Origin: Paenibacillus sp. GSMTC-2017
GTDB taxonomy: Bacteria; Bacillota; Bacilli; Paenibacillales; Paenibacillaceae
Reading direction: 5' to 3'
Assembly (NCBI RefSeq): GCF_016019935.1
Contig: NZ_JAECMT010000001.1
Location: 1,368,774-1,432,773 of the forward strand
Length of the DNA stretch: 64,000 nucleotides
A program made the position numbers and the translations under genes. Below, piece after piece: positions 54,539 to 63,136 of the stretch (its first letter is position 1; every line of letters starts with the position of its first letter). The notes beneath the pieces are model-generated. The model saw only the letters and a program-made list of their open reading frames with translations, made no database searches and had not been told where the DNA came from.

Positions 54539-56326
54539 TTACTTCTTCTCAGTCATTTGCAAGAACAACTTAACATCTTCATCTGTAAGTGAAACTGCAT
54601 CTCTCCAGAAGTCTAATTGTTCGAGATTTACGCCTAAATGTTTGTCCGCAAGTTGTTCCACAGTCAATCTACCCGTATCACGAAGCAAAGCTACATATTT
54701 CTCAGCAAAACCTTCGCCCTCTTGGAGTGCTTTAGCATACAATCCTGCACTGAACAAATAACCAAACGTATACGGGAAGTTGTAAAACGGTACATCTGTT
54801 AAATAGAAATGAAGCTTAGAAGCCCAGAAATGAGGATGCACTTCACCAAGCAAATCTCGGTATGCTTCACGCTGAGCACTCTCCATCAATTCATTCAACT
54901 CCGTTGCCGTTACAAGTCCTGCACTTCTACGCTCATAGAAGCGTGTTTCAAACAGGAATCTAGCATGGATATTCATAAAGAACGCAACAGAGCGTTGAAT
55001 CTTATCTTCAAGCAGAACAAGCTTCTCTGCCTCGTCCGTCGCTGCTTTCATCGCTCTGTCCGATACGATAATTTCAGCAAAAGTAGACGCCGTTTCCGCA
55101 ACGTTCATTGCGTATTCCTGAGCAAGCCCTGGAAGATCATTCATAACATGCTGATGATAAGCATGTCCTAGTTCATGAGCTAACGTCGAAACATTATCCG
55201 CAGTTCCAGAGAACGTCATAAAAATGCGCGTTTGCTCGCTCTTCGGGAATGAAGTACAAAAACCGCCTGGACGTTTGCCTGATCGATCTTCTGCTTCTAC
55301 CCAGCCTTCACGGAAAGCCTTCTCTGAAAACTGGGCAAGCGCAGGATCAAACGCACGAAATTGCTCTACAATAAAGTCGGCTGCTTCGTCGAATGGAATT
55401 GTACGCGTAGCTGATCCAATTGGCGCTTCGACATCATGCCAATCCAGCTTCTCAAGACCAAGCAGTTCAGCCTTGCGTTTCAAATAAGGAACAAGCGCGT
55501 TTTTGCCCTCTTCGATTGCTTCCCACATTGCATTCAGCGTCGCTTCACTCATACGATTCATTTGAAGCGGCTCTTGCAAAACGGAAGACCAACCACGATT
55601 TTCGTATAGCTTCAAGCGGAAACCAGAGATTCTATTTAATGTCTCAGCGCTAAGATCAGCAAGGGAAGACCACTCACGTTCCCATTCTACAAATGCCGCT
55701 TGACGTACTGAACGATCCGCGTTTGAGAGACGGTTGCTCATCTGACCTGCAGATAATATCTTTTTCTCCCCATTTGGCTCTTCTGTATGGAATTGAGCAC
55801 GGGATACAATGACATTGTAATTATCGGCCCAACCATGATAACCATCTACAGCAAGATTCCCTGCCAAAGCTTCGAGCTCAGGAGCCATCTTTAACTTAGC
55901 AATTTCTCTACGTTCATTTAAGTTAAATGCAACCTTATTCAGATTGACATCCTTCAACAATTCAGTCCAAGTGGAATCGTCAATGCCACGGAGCTCACTA
56001 TCAAACTTTGTCATCGCAGACAGCAATTTCGCTCCGATTGTTTTTACACGATCATTAAGTCCAATTGCTGCGTGATCACGTACATTTTGAGCGATTAAGC
56101 AACCCACAAACGATTCTGACTGCCTTAATGCAAGCAATATTGATTGTACAAGCTCCGTCATTGCCCCAACACGAATAGATAATGCGCCTTCATTTCCTTT
56201 TAAAAACTCATTAAGTTTTCCTATGTTGGACTCCATTCCTGCCAGTTCCTGAGCAAAAGCTTCAGAACTAGATCCACCTGGATAAATCACTTCCAAATCC
56301 CAAGTCAAAGGATATTTGCTAGACAT
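54539..56326 (-). CDS. pepF: M3 family oligoendopeptidase (PepF type)
   Basis: A 595-residue cytosolic zinc peptidase cutting short peptides. The zinc site HELGHAYH with downstream Glu in NVAETASTFAEIIV is intact. ARFLFETRFYERRSAG, LHFYLTDVPFYNFPYTFGYLFSAGLYA and a long helical N-terminal half match the PepF/M3B family. GAGGTGA precedes the ATG. A terminator-like hairpin lies 50-90 bp upstream in the leader, on the same strand. Confidence 0.94.
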   Translation of the reverse strand: MSSKYPLTWDLEVIYPGGSSSEAFAQELAGMESNIGKLNEFLKGNEGALSIRVGAMTELVQSILLALRQSESFVGCLIAQNVRDHAAIGLNDRVKTIGAKLLSAMTKFDSELRGIDDSTWTELLKDVNLNKVAFNLNERREIAKLKMAPELEALAGNLAVDGYHGWADNYNVIVSRAQFHTEEPNGEKKILSAGQMSNRLSNADRSVRQAAFVEWEREWSSLADLSAETLNRISGFRLKLYENRGWSSVLQEPLQMNRMSEATLNAMWEAIEEGKNALVPYLKRKAELLGLEKLDWHDVEAPIGSATRTIPFDEAADFIVEQFRAFDPALAQFSEKAFREGWVEAEDRSGKRPGGFCTSFPKSEQTRIFMTFSGTADNVSTLAHELGHAYHQHVMNDLPGLAQEYAMNVAETASTFAEIIVSDRAMKAATDEAEKLVLLEDKIQRSVAFFMNIHARFLFETRFYERRSAGLVTATELNELMESAQREAYRDLLGEVHPHFWASKLHFYLTDVPFYNFPYTFGYLFSAGLYAKALQEGEGFAEKYVALLRDTGRLTVEQLADKHLGVNLEQLDFWRDAVSLTDEDVKLFLQMTEKK

Positions 56327-56377
56327 TATCGTTCACCTCATTAAGTTGATAGTATTTATGTATAGAACAAATAAAAA

Positions 56378-56419
56378 ACCGAGCAGTACCCGCAAAAAAT
56401 TTGCGCAAACTTACTCGGC
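56378..56419 (-). terminator. Terminator-like hairpin in the pepF upstream region
   Basis: On the minus strand CCGAG pairs with CTCGG, and CGCAAA with TTTGCG inside (a clean inner stem), followed by TTTTTT. It precedes pepF by about 52 bp. Either it stops antisense read-through from the DUF2225 side, or it is a conditional attenuator in the pepF leader. Confidence 0.6.
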
Positions 56420-56460
56420 GGTGTATAACTTTATTATATCCTGATTGGAGGGACAAAACC

Positions 56461-56625
56461 ATGTCTAAACCTTTGCAAATCTCAGCTGAAACAGCTATCA
56501 AGTTATCCGAACAATTAAATGTGCCCCTGGAGCACCTAATGCATATGCCAAAGCATATTTTACTTCAAAAGCTTGCCGAGCTTGCCAAAAAAGAAGCAAC
56601 TTCTGAACCAGAGAGCAACGAATAA
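56461..56625 (+). CDS. YycC-like small protein
   Basis: A 54-residue protein. The start at 56461 has GGAGGG eight bases before; upstream in-frame codons lack a ribosome binding site. SKPLQISAETAIKLSEQLNV followed by PLEHLMHMPKHILLQKLAEL fits the small YycC-like family of Bacillales, known only as conserved. Its TAA overlaps the next ATG (TAATG), so the two are translationally coupled. Function unknown. Confidence 0.72.
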   Translation: MSKPLQISAETAIKLSEQLNVPLEHLMHMPKHILLQKLAELAKKEATSEPESNE

Positions 56626-56870
56626 TGATGATCCCATTCCAGAATGCATGGCCTTATGAAACAGTAATGGGCGATCTTTATGTATCTACCTGCCCATTCT
56701 GCGATGCGGAAAACGTGCTTCTTCCCTTAAAACCAAAGGAACTTCCAGAAATCCACGATGGGAAAAAGCGACTGTTGGTATTTCCATGCTGCCATAATAA
56801 AATCACTTTAATTGATGCAGATCAAGATTATTTACTTTCGGATGGTCCATTAAGTAAGCGTATGGTCTAA
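56625..56870 (+). CDS. Small protein with two Cys pairs
   Basis: An 81-residue protein coupled to the YycC-like gene. CPFCDAENVLLP and FPCCHNK carry Cys-x2-Cys and Cys-Cys-His arrangements that could hold one zinc. No function or closer family was recognised. The frame continues after the overlap without a separate strong ribosome binding site. Confidence 0.65.
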   Translation: MMIPFQNAWPYETVMGDLYVSTCPFCDAENVLLPLKPKELPEIHDGKKRLLVFPCCHNKITLIDADQDYLLSDGPLSKRMV

Positions 56871-56894
56871 ATCCCCGTACCATTTACTTACTCA

Positions 56895-57587
56895 CTAGGA
56901 AGAAGTGCCGGACAAGCTTAATCGTCTGGCCTCCGATTCCTCACGTATGAGTTGCCATTGCTCTCGGCATGCACGAATCATCGCGGCGTCTACAATTTTT
57001 TTGTCGTTTACGACACGAGAGAACCACTTAACCGCTTCATTAAATTCACCCGTTCTTCTGCTCAATTCCCCAATTAAGTACATTAACTTCGCGTTGTTCA
57101 ATGAAATGCCCTCAGTCTCAAACACACGAATGTAAGCTTCCAGCGCGAACGTCAAAAACTTCTTCTCTTCGGTTTCGTTATTTTGGTATCGGTATAACCA
57201 CGCTATATGATGGAGAATACTTGCGATTACTCGATCCTTCGAATCCGTTACTTGCGCAGTCAATAATGCTAGCTTGTAGCTCATCATCGCTTCCTCAATG
57301 GATCTTTCACCGCTAAAATTTTGACCTCTCCAATTATTTCCAATTCTCTCATAATAACTTTTCCTCTGGACTTCGCTCAAACTTGAAAACCCGTTTTCTG
57401 TTGAAGCAAATCCACATTTCGGACATACACGTACGACATAAAATTCAGGGTTGGTTCCTTTAGCATAATGACCACAAAAATCAGAATCCACAGCGGTAGC
57501 TTTTTTGAAACTTGGTCGCACTCTAGTTGTAATAAAAACTGTTTCACAGCAAATGCATGAAATCTTGGACTCATATAGCGGCTCCAT
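56895..57587 (-). CDS. DUF2225 zinc-binding/TPR protein
   Basis: A 230-residue protein. The N-terminal domain has CICCETVF and VCPKCGFAS (Cys-x2-Cys pairs, probably one zinc). The rest is a TPR-like helical array (SIEEAMMSYKLALLTAQ, FALEAYIRVFETEGI, GEFNEAVKWFSRVVND). It matches DUF2225, common in Firmicutes with no assigned role. GGAGACT precedes the ATG. It follows the haemoglobin stop by 12 bp, so they form one transcript. Confidence 0.82.
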   Translation of the reverse strand: MEPLYESKISCICCETVFITTRVRPSFKKATAVDSDFCGHYAKGTNPEFYVVRVCPKCGFASTENGFSSLSEVQRKSYYERIGNNWRGQNFSGERSIEEAMMSYKLALLTAQVTDSKDRVIASILHHIAWLYRYQNNETEEKKFLTFALEAYIRVFETEGISLNNAKLMYLIGELSRRTGEFNEAVKWFSRVVNDKKIVDAAMIRACREQWQLIREESEARRLSLSGTSS

Positions 57588-57599
57588 AGGCTTAGTCTC

Positions 57600-57986
57600 C
57601 TATTCGGTTGTATTAATAAAATGATGCGCAGGTCCAGACAAACGATCTAAAATAATTTTCCGCAGCTCAGCATCTATATTCATTTCCTCAAGCGCCCTCC
57701 TCATGCAATCAAGCCAAGCCATCGCGCGCTCTGGCGTTACTGGAAAAGGCAGATGGCGTGCTCTCATCATCGGATGACCATGTGCATCAGAATATAGAGT
57801 TGGACCTCCAAAAAATTGAGTTAGAAACTGAAACTGCCTGTCTATAACTGGATCAATGTCTTCTGGGAAAAGCGGGCCTAATAGTGGATGTTCTTTCACT
57901 TTCGGGTAAAAAGATTCGACTATAGACCTAAGAACCTCTGCTCCTCCAATTGCTTCGTAGATGCTTATATTCCTATTCATCGTCAT
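57600..57986 (-). CDS. Group II truncated haemoglobin
   Basis: A 128-residue haem protein. The ATG at 57986 is preferred over 57998, as GGAG lies six bases before it; 57980 is a second possibility. Family marks are SIYEAIGGAEVLRSIVESFY, LGPLFPEDIDPVIDRQFQFL, the MMRARHLPFPV stretch with the proximal His, and ALEEMNIDAELRKIILDRL. Group II globins (YjbI-like) bind O2 or NO and help against oxidative or nitrosative stress. It lies upstream of and is coupled to the DUF2225 gene. Confidence 0.88.
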   Translation of the reverse strand: MTMNRNISIYEAIGGAEVLRSIVESFYPKVKEHPLLGPLFPEDIDPVIDRQFQFLTQFFGGPTLYSDAHGHPMMRARHLPFPVTPERAMAWLDCMRRALEEMNIDAELRKIILDRLSGPAHHFINTTE

Positions 57987-58041
57987 ATCCAGCTCCATTT
58001 TGTAGGTATTTAGAATTATATATTTCGTTCATTTCTCGAGT

Positions 58042-58074
58042 AAAAAAAAACGCCCGCATGCGAAAGACGCGGAC
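58042..58074 (-). terminator. Intrinsic terminator of the 30-residue peptide gene
   Basis: On the minus strand GTCCGC pairs with GCGGGC, followed by a run of nine T. It lies 22 bp after the stop of the small membrane peptide gene, which supports that gene. Confidence 0.75.
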
Positions 58075-58095
58075 TTTATCCATAATAAACCTTTA

Positions 58096-58188
58096 TTAAG
58101 CTTCATATTCCTCTTCTTGCGGCGATGCAATTGATTCCCTGATGACGTAGATAAAAGCACAAACAACAATGCCAGCGATAATACTCAT
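58096..58188 (-). CDS. 30-residue membrane peptide
   Basis: MSIIAGIVVCAFIYVI is followed by RESIASPQEEEYEA and TAA. One TM helix and an acidic tail are visible. GGAG lies eight bases before the ATG, and a T9 terminator follows. It fits a real small gene, too short for ordinary ORF callers. No named family was recognised; function unknown. Confidence 0.65.
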   Translation of the reverse strand: MSIIAGIVVCAFIYVIRESIASPQEEEYEA

Positions 58189-58374
58189 TATCATCACTCC
58201 AAGTATGTCAGGATGATTCTATTGTACCATAACGGAACACAAAAACTAGTCTGACCGCAGAAGATTTCGAGGAAATTCATATGATCATTCAATGGCATTT
58301 TAGTGATGGAAGTGCTTCTTTACTCATATAAGTAGTAGAAGAGTGTGTACAAGCAATTACCTTAGGAGGAGCCT

Positions 58375-59466
58375 ATGCTGCGAGTGTTTTTTCATCCTTT
58401 ATCGATTACGGCATTCGTCGCTTTTTTTATTGCGTTACTGATGGCCGTTTACCCGACAGAAACGTTGTTGTCCTCCCTTCGAGGATTATCTATTTGGTGG
58501 GAAGTATTATTTCCAGCACTTTTCCCTTTCTTTGTCATATCAGAGCTTCTATTAGGGTTCGGAATCGTCCATTTCTTCGGAAAACTGCTTGACCCCTTTA
58601 TGCGTCCTTTGTTTCGTTTACCGGGCATTGGCGGATTTGTTGTAGCGATGGGGTACATGTCTGGCTACCCAGTTGGAGCAAGGCTTACAGCCCAGCTTTG
58701 GGCGCAAAAACTTATTACACGTGCGGAAGGGGAACGACTTGTCGCTTTTACAACAACTTCAGATCCCATCTTTCTTATTGGAGCAGTATCCGTCGGCTTC
58801 TTTCAAAATGTCGCAGTAGCTCCCATATTAGCCTTCGCACACTATGGAGGAGGGCTGTTGATTGGATTTCTGATGCGATTTCACGATGCTAAATCCGATT
58901 CTCTTTCTTTGAATCATGTACAAAAAAACAACTCTAACGCCTCCTTACTTATAAAAGGACGCATAGCAAAAAGCCGTATTGCACTTGCACTCAAAGCAAT
59001 GCACGAGGCTAGACTGCTCGATGGAAGGGGACTTGGCAGACTGCTCCAAGACTCCGTACAATCAGCCCTAAGACTTATGATCGTCGTAGGTGGACTTGTC
59101 GTCTTCTTTTCCGTCGTGATGGAAATGTTAACTCATATTGGACTTGTAGAGCTACTAACAGAGATACTAAGATTATGTTTTGGTTTGCTTGGAATGCCTA
59201 TTCAGCTAGCAGACGCCGGTATATTCGGTTTATTTGAAGTAACACTAGGGGCAAGAGCTTCTGGATCTAGCAGTACTGGACTAATGCATGGAGTCGCAAT
59301 GGCCGCTTGGGTACTCTCTTGGAGCGGGTTATCGGTACATGCGCAAATAGCTAGTTTACTTAGTCGCACTAATTTAAGATATCGACCATTTCTACTTGCA
59401 AGACTTCTGCACGGATTTATTGCGATGATTCTTGTCTATCTATTATGGGGATGGCTTGGCCCTTGA
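58375..59466 (+). CDS. ylbJ: Sporulation integral membrane protein YlbJ
   Basis: A 363-residue membrane protein with about eight to ten TM segments. GIGGFVVAMGYMSGYPVGARL, TTSDPIFLIGAVSVGFF and LFEVTLGARASGSSS are the nucleoside-recognition/YlbJ marks. In Bacillus it is made in the mother cell during sporulation and is needed for spore heat resistance. AGGAGGAG precedes the ATG. It stands alone, 90 bp before nadK. Confidence 0.9.
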   Translation: MLRVFFHPLSITAFVAFFIALLMAVYPTETLLSSLRGLSIWWEVLFPALFPFFVISELLLGFGIVHFFGKLLDPFMRPLFRLPGIGGFVVAMGYMSGYPVGARLTAQLWAQKLITRAEGERLVAFTTTSDPIFLIGAVSVGFFQNVAVAPILAFAHYGGGLLIGFLMRFHDAKSDSLSLNHVQKNNSNASLLIKGRIAKSRIALALKAMHEARLLDGRGLGRLLQDSVQSALRLMIVVGGLVVFFSVVMEMLTHIGLVELLTEILRLCFGLLGMPIQLADAGIFGLFEVTLGARASGSSSTGLMHGVAMAAWVLSWSGLSVHAQIASLLSRTNLRYRPFLLARLLHGFIAMILVYLLWGWLGP

Positions 59467-59556
59467 ATGAAGATTACACTGTTTCATTGAATTTAGAACG
59501 GTTTTCCTATATCATCAAAGATACATGAATGATTGCTCGGAAGGAGAATTACGACT

Positions 59557-60354
59557 TTGAAATACGCCGTTATTGACAGGGGCGACTCTCTGTCCAAATC
59601 GCTAGTTCAACAATTTCATTCCTTAGCCGCAGATCGAGGTTTTACGCAACATGAAACGCACCCTGACATTGTTATATCTATCGGCGGTGACGGCACACTG
59701 TTACAAGCCTTCCATAAATACGTGGATTGTATTGCTGAAGTTGGGTTTGTAGGTATACATACTGGTCACCTCGGCTTTTATGCTGATTGGAACGCAGATG
59801 AGCTGGAAGAGCTGGTACGTCTAATGGCAGAAGAAACACCTCGTATGGTAAGGTACCCATTAGCCCAAATTGAGGTAGAGACAAGCTCGGAAACTCTTCA
59901 TTATTTAGCATTAAATGAGTTCACTTTAAAAGGCGTAGACGGTACACTCGTTGCTCAGATTGATATCAACGATGAAATGTTTGAGATGTTCAGAGGTGAC
60001 GGCATCGTAATTTCAACACCTTCGGGCAGTACAGCTTATAATAAAAGTTTAGGTGGAGCTATTGTTCATCCTTCCATTGAATCGTTACAAATCGCTGAGA
60101 TTGCTTCCATCAATAATCGGGTATTCCGTACATTAGGTTCTTCCGTTTTGTTGCCGAAGCATCATCATTGCGACATTATTTCAAAGAAGGAACAACGTAT
60201 CCAACTTAGTATTGATCATGTCAATATTACACATAGCGATATCCGATCCATCAGGTGCAGTGTCGCTACCCGTAAAGTTAGTTTTCCAAGATATCGCCCG
60301 TTCCCATTTTGGAATCGTGTTCGTGAAGCCTTTATCGATATCGATCCTCGTTAA
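59557..60354 (+). CDS. nadK: NAD kinase
   Basis: A 265-residue cytosolic enzyme that phosphorylates NAD to NADP. The TTG at 59557 (LKYAVIDRGDSL) is preferred to the TTG at 59533, since GGAAGGAGA lies before 59557. The motifs GGDGTLLQAF, GIHTGHLGFYADW, NEFTLKG and FRGDGIVISTPSGSTAYN agree closely with Bacillus NadK. A bidirectional hairpin follows the stop. Confidence 0.94.
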   Translation: MKYAVIDRGDSLSKSLVQQFHSLAADRGFTQHETHPDIVISIGGDGTLLQAFHKYVDCIAEVGFVGIHTGHLGFYADWNADELEELVRLMAEETPRMVRYPLAQIEVETSSETLHYLALNEFTLKGVDGTLVAQIDINDEMFEMFRGDGIVISTPSGSTAYNKSLGGAIVHPSIESLQIAEIASINNRVFRTLGSSVLLPKHHHCDIISKKEQRIQLSIDHVNITHSDIRSIRCSVATRKVSFPRYRPFPFWNRVREAFIDIDPR

Positions 60355-60360
60355 TCATAA

Positions 60361-60407
60361 AAAAAGACGCTGGTTCGCTCCTTCTAGGAGCGTCCGGCGT
60401 CTTTTTT
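60361..60407. terminator. Bidirectional terminator overlapping the yutD end
   Basis: AAAAAGACGC and GCGTCTTTTTT form the outer stem, GCTCCT/AGGAGC the inner one. The TAG stop of yutD (60384-60386, minus strand) falls in the hairpin loop and one side of the stem. Confidence 0.87.
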
Positions 60408-61073
60408 GTTAGTATGGCTGCGAGTTGGCTCTGAAGTAGCTGCTGCTTCATTCGCAGCAAGCTTAATTGGCTTCTTGCCTTTGGTATCATTTCCACCCCG
60501 ATGGTTTTTACCTCGATAATTTTGATCTCGGCGACGACCTTCGTTAGTAGCAGGCTTACTTTGATCTTCTGCACTACGCTCGCTATTTTTGTTGCTTGTA
60601 CTACGATGACGGGATGAAGAGAAGATTAATTCCCTTTGAGGGGGCTTAACTTCATCCTCAGAAGAAATTATCTCACTTGTAGCTGATGCAGCAGATTCGG
60701 CAGCTGCACGCAGATCAAAACCTTCTAAACGAACAACTTCGTCACTTAAATCAAGATCAAGATCCATATCATCTTCAGTTGTTTCTCTACGGCCACCACT
60801 CTGCTTCTCCAAAATAAAGTAAGCACAGCCAAAGTTACAATATTCGTTAATGTAGTCCGATACTGCCGAAAATGTGCTTTCTTTAGTCGCCTTTTGATGA
60901 TTATCCTTGAAGAAACCTTTCAAACGCAACTGATTGTAACCCCAGTCGCCGATAATGTAATCATAACGTTCTAACACTTCACTAAAGCGATTACGAAAGG
61001 CTTCTGGATTCCAGCCGCTTCTATTTTCATGGATAAGCTCGTACGATTTGCCACCGATATGGATCAAAGCCAT
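60384..61073 (-). CDS. yutD: YutD family protein with long basic disordered tail
   Basis: A 229-residue protein. The N-terminal DUF1027/YutD domain (about 1-95) includes YELIHENRSGWNPEAFRNRF and DYIIGDWGYNQLRLKGFF, with CNFGCAYFILEKQ. The last about 130 residues are low-complexity and charged. They start acidic (TTEDDMDLDLDLSDE) and end very basic (GRRRDQNYRGKNHRGGNDTKGKK). B. subtilis YutD is only about 100 residues, so the tail is extra. It lies beside lipA as in Bacillus. Function unknown. Confidence 0.88.
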   Translation of the reverse strand: MALIHIGGKSYELIHENRSGWNPEAFRNRFSEVLERYDYIIGDWGYNQLRLKGFFKDNHQKATKESTFSAVSDYINEYCNFGCAYFILEKQSGGRRETTEDDMDLDLDLSDEVVRLEGFDLRAAAESAASATSEIISSEDEVKPPQRELIFSSSRHRSTSNKNSERSAEDQSKPATNEGRRRDQNYRGKNHRGGNDTKGKKPIKLAANEAAATSEPTRSHTNKKDAGRS

Positions 61074-61097
61074 TGTTACACCTCACTTGAGCATGAA

Positions 61098-62060
61098 TTA
61101 CTTAATGCTAGCGCCAGCACTAGCGCAGGAGCCTGATGACTCGAACTCATAAGTAGCTGTCATAGCGTTTAAAGTGTCCGCTTCAATCGCTGCGTGTGCA
61201 GAATCCGTTTGCTCATGCGCATGGTATGAACTGCGTACAAGTGGACCAGACTCCACGTGGCGGAAGCCGCGCTTCTTACCTTCTTCCTTCAATCCAGCAA
61301 ACTCATCTGGGTGAACATAACGTACGATTCGCATATGCTTCGGTGTAGGCTGCAAGTATTGACCAAGTGTCAAAATGTTGACATCTACTGCACGCAGATC
61401 ATCCATCGATTTCAATATTTCATCCCACTCTTCGCCTACCCCAAGCATAATGCTTGATTTCGTAGGGATTTTCGGTTTCATTTCTTTTGCACGCTTCAGC
61501 AGTTCTAACGAACGGCTATATTTGGCCTTGGCACGAACACGGTCAGATAAACGCTCAACCGTTTCAATATTATGGTTAAGAATATCTGGGTTAGCATCCA
61601 TAACAACTTGTAGAGCATCTTTATTACCCATAAAGTCAGGAATTAGTACTTCCACACGACAGAACGGAAGACGTTTACGAATCGCTTTAATTGTAGCTGC
61701 AAAGATTGATGCTCCACCATCTGCTAGATCATCACGGGCTACCGATGTTACAACACAATGTTGTAGCCCCATTTGCTCAGCAGCTTCTGCAACACGTTCT
61801 GGCTCAGCAGTATCAAGCTCCGTTGGCATACCCGTTTTCACGGCGCAGAAACGACAAGCACGAGTACAAATATCACCTAGAATCATAAACGTTGCTGTAC
61901 GATTAGACCAGCATTCATAAATATTCGGACAACGCGCTTCTTCACAGACCGTGTGTAGCGTCTTATGGCGCATCATCTCTTTTATCTCGGCATAGTTACC
62001 GTCAGTTGTTAATTTTATGCGAAGCCAGTCAGGCTTTTGAAGCTTCTCACGTTGTTTCAT
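61098..62060 (-). CDS. lipA: Lipoyl synthase
   Basis: A 320-residue radical SAM enzyme that inserts two sulfurs into octanoyl groups on lipoyl domains. The auxiliary cluster [12 protein letters not shown], the radical [11 protein letters not shown] motif and the RSSYHA C-terminal serine are present. About 25 residues of extra tail end in [17 protein letters not shown] precedes the ATG. An extended -10 (TGTTATAAT, minus strand, 62111-62119) lies about 50 bp upstream. Confidence 0.95.
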   Translation of the reverse strand: MKQREKLQKPDWLRIKLTTDGNYAEIKEMMRHKTLHTVCEEARCPNIYECWSNRTATFMILGDICTRACRFCAVKTGMPTELDTAEPERVAEAAEQMGLQHCVVTSVARDDLADGGASIFAATIKAIRKRLPFCRVEVLIPDFMGNKDALQVVMDANPDILNHNIETVERLSDRVRAKAKYSRSLELLKRAKEMKPKIPTKSSIMLGVGEEWDEILKSMDDLRAVDVNILTLGQYLQPTPKHMRIVRYVHPDEFAGLKEEGKKRGFRHVESGPLVRSSYHAHEQTDSAHAAIEADTLNAMTATYEFESSGSCASAGASIK

Positions 62061-62110
62061 TCCACATTACCTGCTTTCACGATCAGTTATAAGTTTACGG
62101 CATTGTCAAC

Positions 62111-62119
62111 ATTATAACA
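62111..62119 (-). promoter_or_regulatory. Extended -10 promoter of lipA
   Basis: TGTTATAAT (extended -10, TGnTATAAT) on the minus strand, about 50-58 bp before the lipA ATG. A TTGACA lies 24 bp further up, too far for a normal spacer. Confidence 0.5.
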
Positions 62120-62221
62120 TGTCTGGGACAGAAAAAGTATTGTCAAGCCCTCTAATGATAGCGCACAATCTATAGTTTATTGGAATGTTTTCTATCGCAA
62201 TATGAGATATATGAATTTTAC

Positions 62222-62249
62222 TTGAAATTTCCAAAGAAGTGCTTATAAT
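62222..62249 (+). promoter_or_regulatory. Promoter of the DeoR operon
   Basis: TTGAAA (62222-62227), 16-bp spacer, TATAAT (62244-62249) on the plus strand, 64 bp before the DeoR gene. Confidence 0.72.
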
Positions 62250-62269
62250 CAGTAATATGACTTACAATT

Positions 62270-62287
62270 ACTTAATTTAACTTAAGT
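62270..62287 (+). promoter_or_regulatory. Palindrome between promoter and DeoR gene
   Basis: ACTTAA and TTAAGT form a perfect inverted repeat with a six-base gap, 20 bp downstream of the -10 element. It could be an operator for the DeoR protein itself. Confidence 0.4.
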
Positions 62288-62312
62288 GAATATGCAGGAA
62301 GGAGCGTTTACA

Positions 62313-63089
62313 ATGTTCCAAGAGGAACGGTTGGTCGCTATTTTGAACTATTTACAAGAAAAACAACGGATTGAAGTAGATGAAATATGTAGCCTGCTCA
62401 ATATCTCACGGGATACAGCAAGACGGGATATTATCAAACTTGAACAACAAGGAAGTATTTTACGAACTCGTGGAGGAGCAATACTTCCCCCAATGTCCAA
62501 GGACTTTCCAAACTATGAGCAGAGAATGCAGCAAAACCTCACTTCAAAACAAACGATTGGTCAGCTAGCTGCAACGCTTATTCATGATGGTGATTATCTG
62601 TATATGGATGCCTCTACAACTGTTCGCCATACCGTAGAGTTTATGACTAGCAAGATGAATGCAATTGTAACCAATTCCATTCATACTGCTGACGTGCTTG
62701 CCCACAAAGAGGGAATGCGCATCCATCTGCTTGGTGGGATATTTCATAATGAAAATCGCTTTGTATATGGACAGAGAGCCATCGATATGCTCGGTGATTA
62801 TCAAATAGAAAAAGCATTTCTTGGCGCATGCGGTATCACGGCTGACGGACTTTCAACCTACTTTGAAGAAGAACGTTTTCTTATCCGTAAAATTATAGAG
62901 CAGTCAGAACAAGTTATTATACTTGCTGATTCCAACAAATTTGGTAAAAAGTTATTTCATCGTATTGCCAATCTTGCAGAAATCGATATCATTGTTACGA
63001 ATGAGACACCTGACGAGCAAATGAGAGCACAACTGGAAGCTTTGGAGGTAGACATTATGGTTGCTGGGGAGCATGTTGAGCAACAATAG
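62313..63089 (+). CDS. DeoR-family transcriptional regulator
   Basis: A 258-residue repressor. The ATG at 62313 is chosen over 62286 because GGAGCG lies before it. The HTH (about 6-58) includes RLVAILNYLQEKQRIEVDEICSLL and ISRDTARRDIIKLEQQGSI, then the linker LRTRGGAI. The sugar-phosphate-sensing domain has MDASTTVRHTVEF, TNSIHTADVL, LLGGIFHNEN and LADSNKFGKKLF. Such proteins repress genes for sugar or sugar-phosphate use. The next two genes (HAD phosphatase, MFS permease) are the likely regulon, but the sugar is unknown. Confidence 0.9.
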   Translation: MFQEERLVAILNYLQEKQRIEVDEICSLLNISRDTARRDIIKLEQQGSILRTRGGAILPPMSKDFPNYEQRMQQNLTSKQTIGQLAATLIHDGDYLYMDASTTVRHTVEFMTSKMNAIVTNSIHTADVLAHKEGMRIHLLGGIFHNENRFVYGQRAIDMLGDYQIEKAFLGACGITADGLSTYFEEERFLIRKIIEQSEQVIILADSNKFGKKLFHRIANLAEIDIIVTNETPDEQMRAQLEALEVDIMVAGEHVEQQ

Positions 63090-63136
63090 CTGCCGTATTT
63101 ATTTCATATAACTTTGAACAATGCGGAGGGATTTAT

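Noticed and set aside
61375-61920. Plus-strand ORF of 181 residues antisense to lipA
   Set aside because: Composition is low-complexity Ser/Arg/Ile as expected for an antisense shadow; lipA is intact on the other strand.
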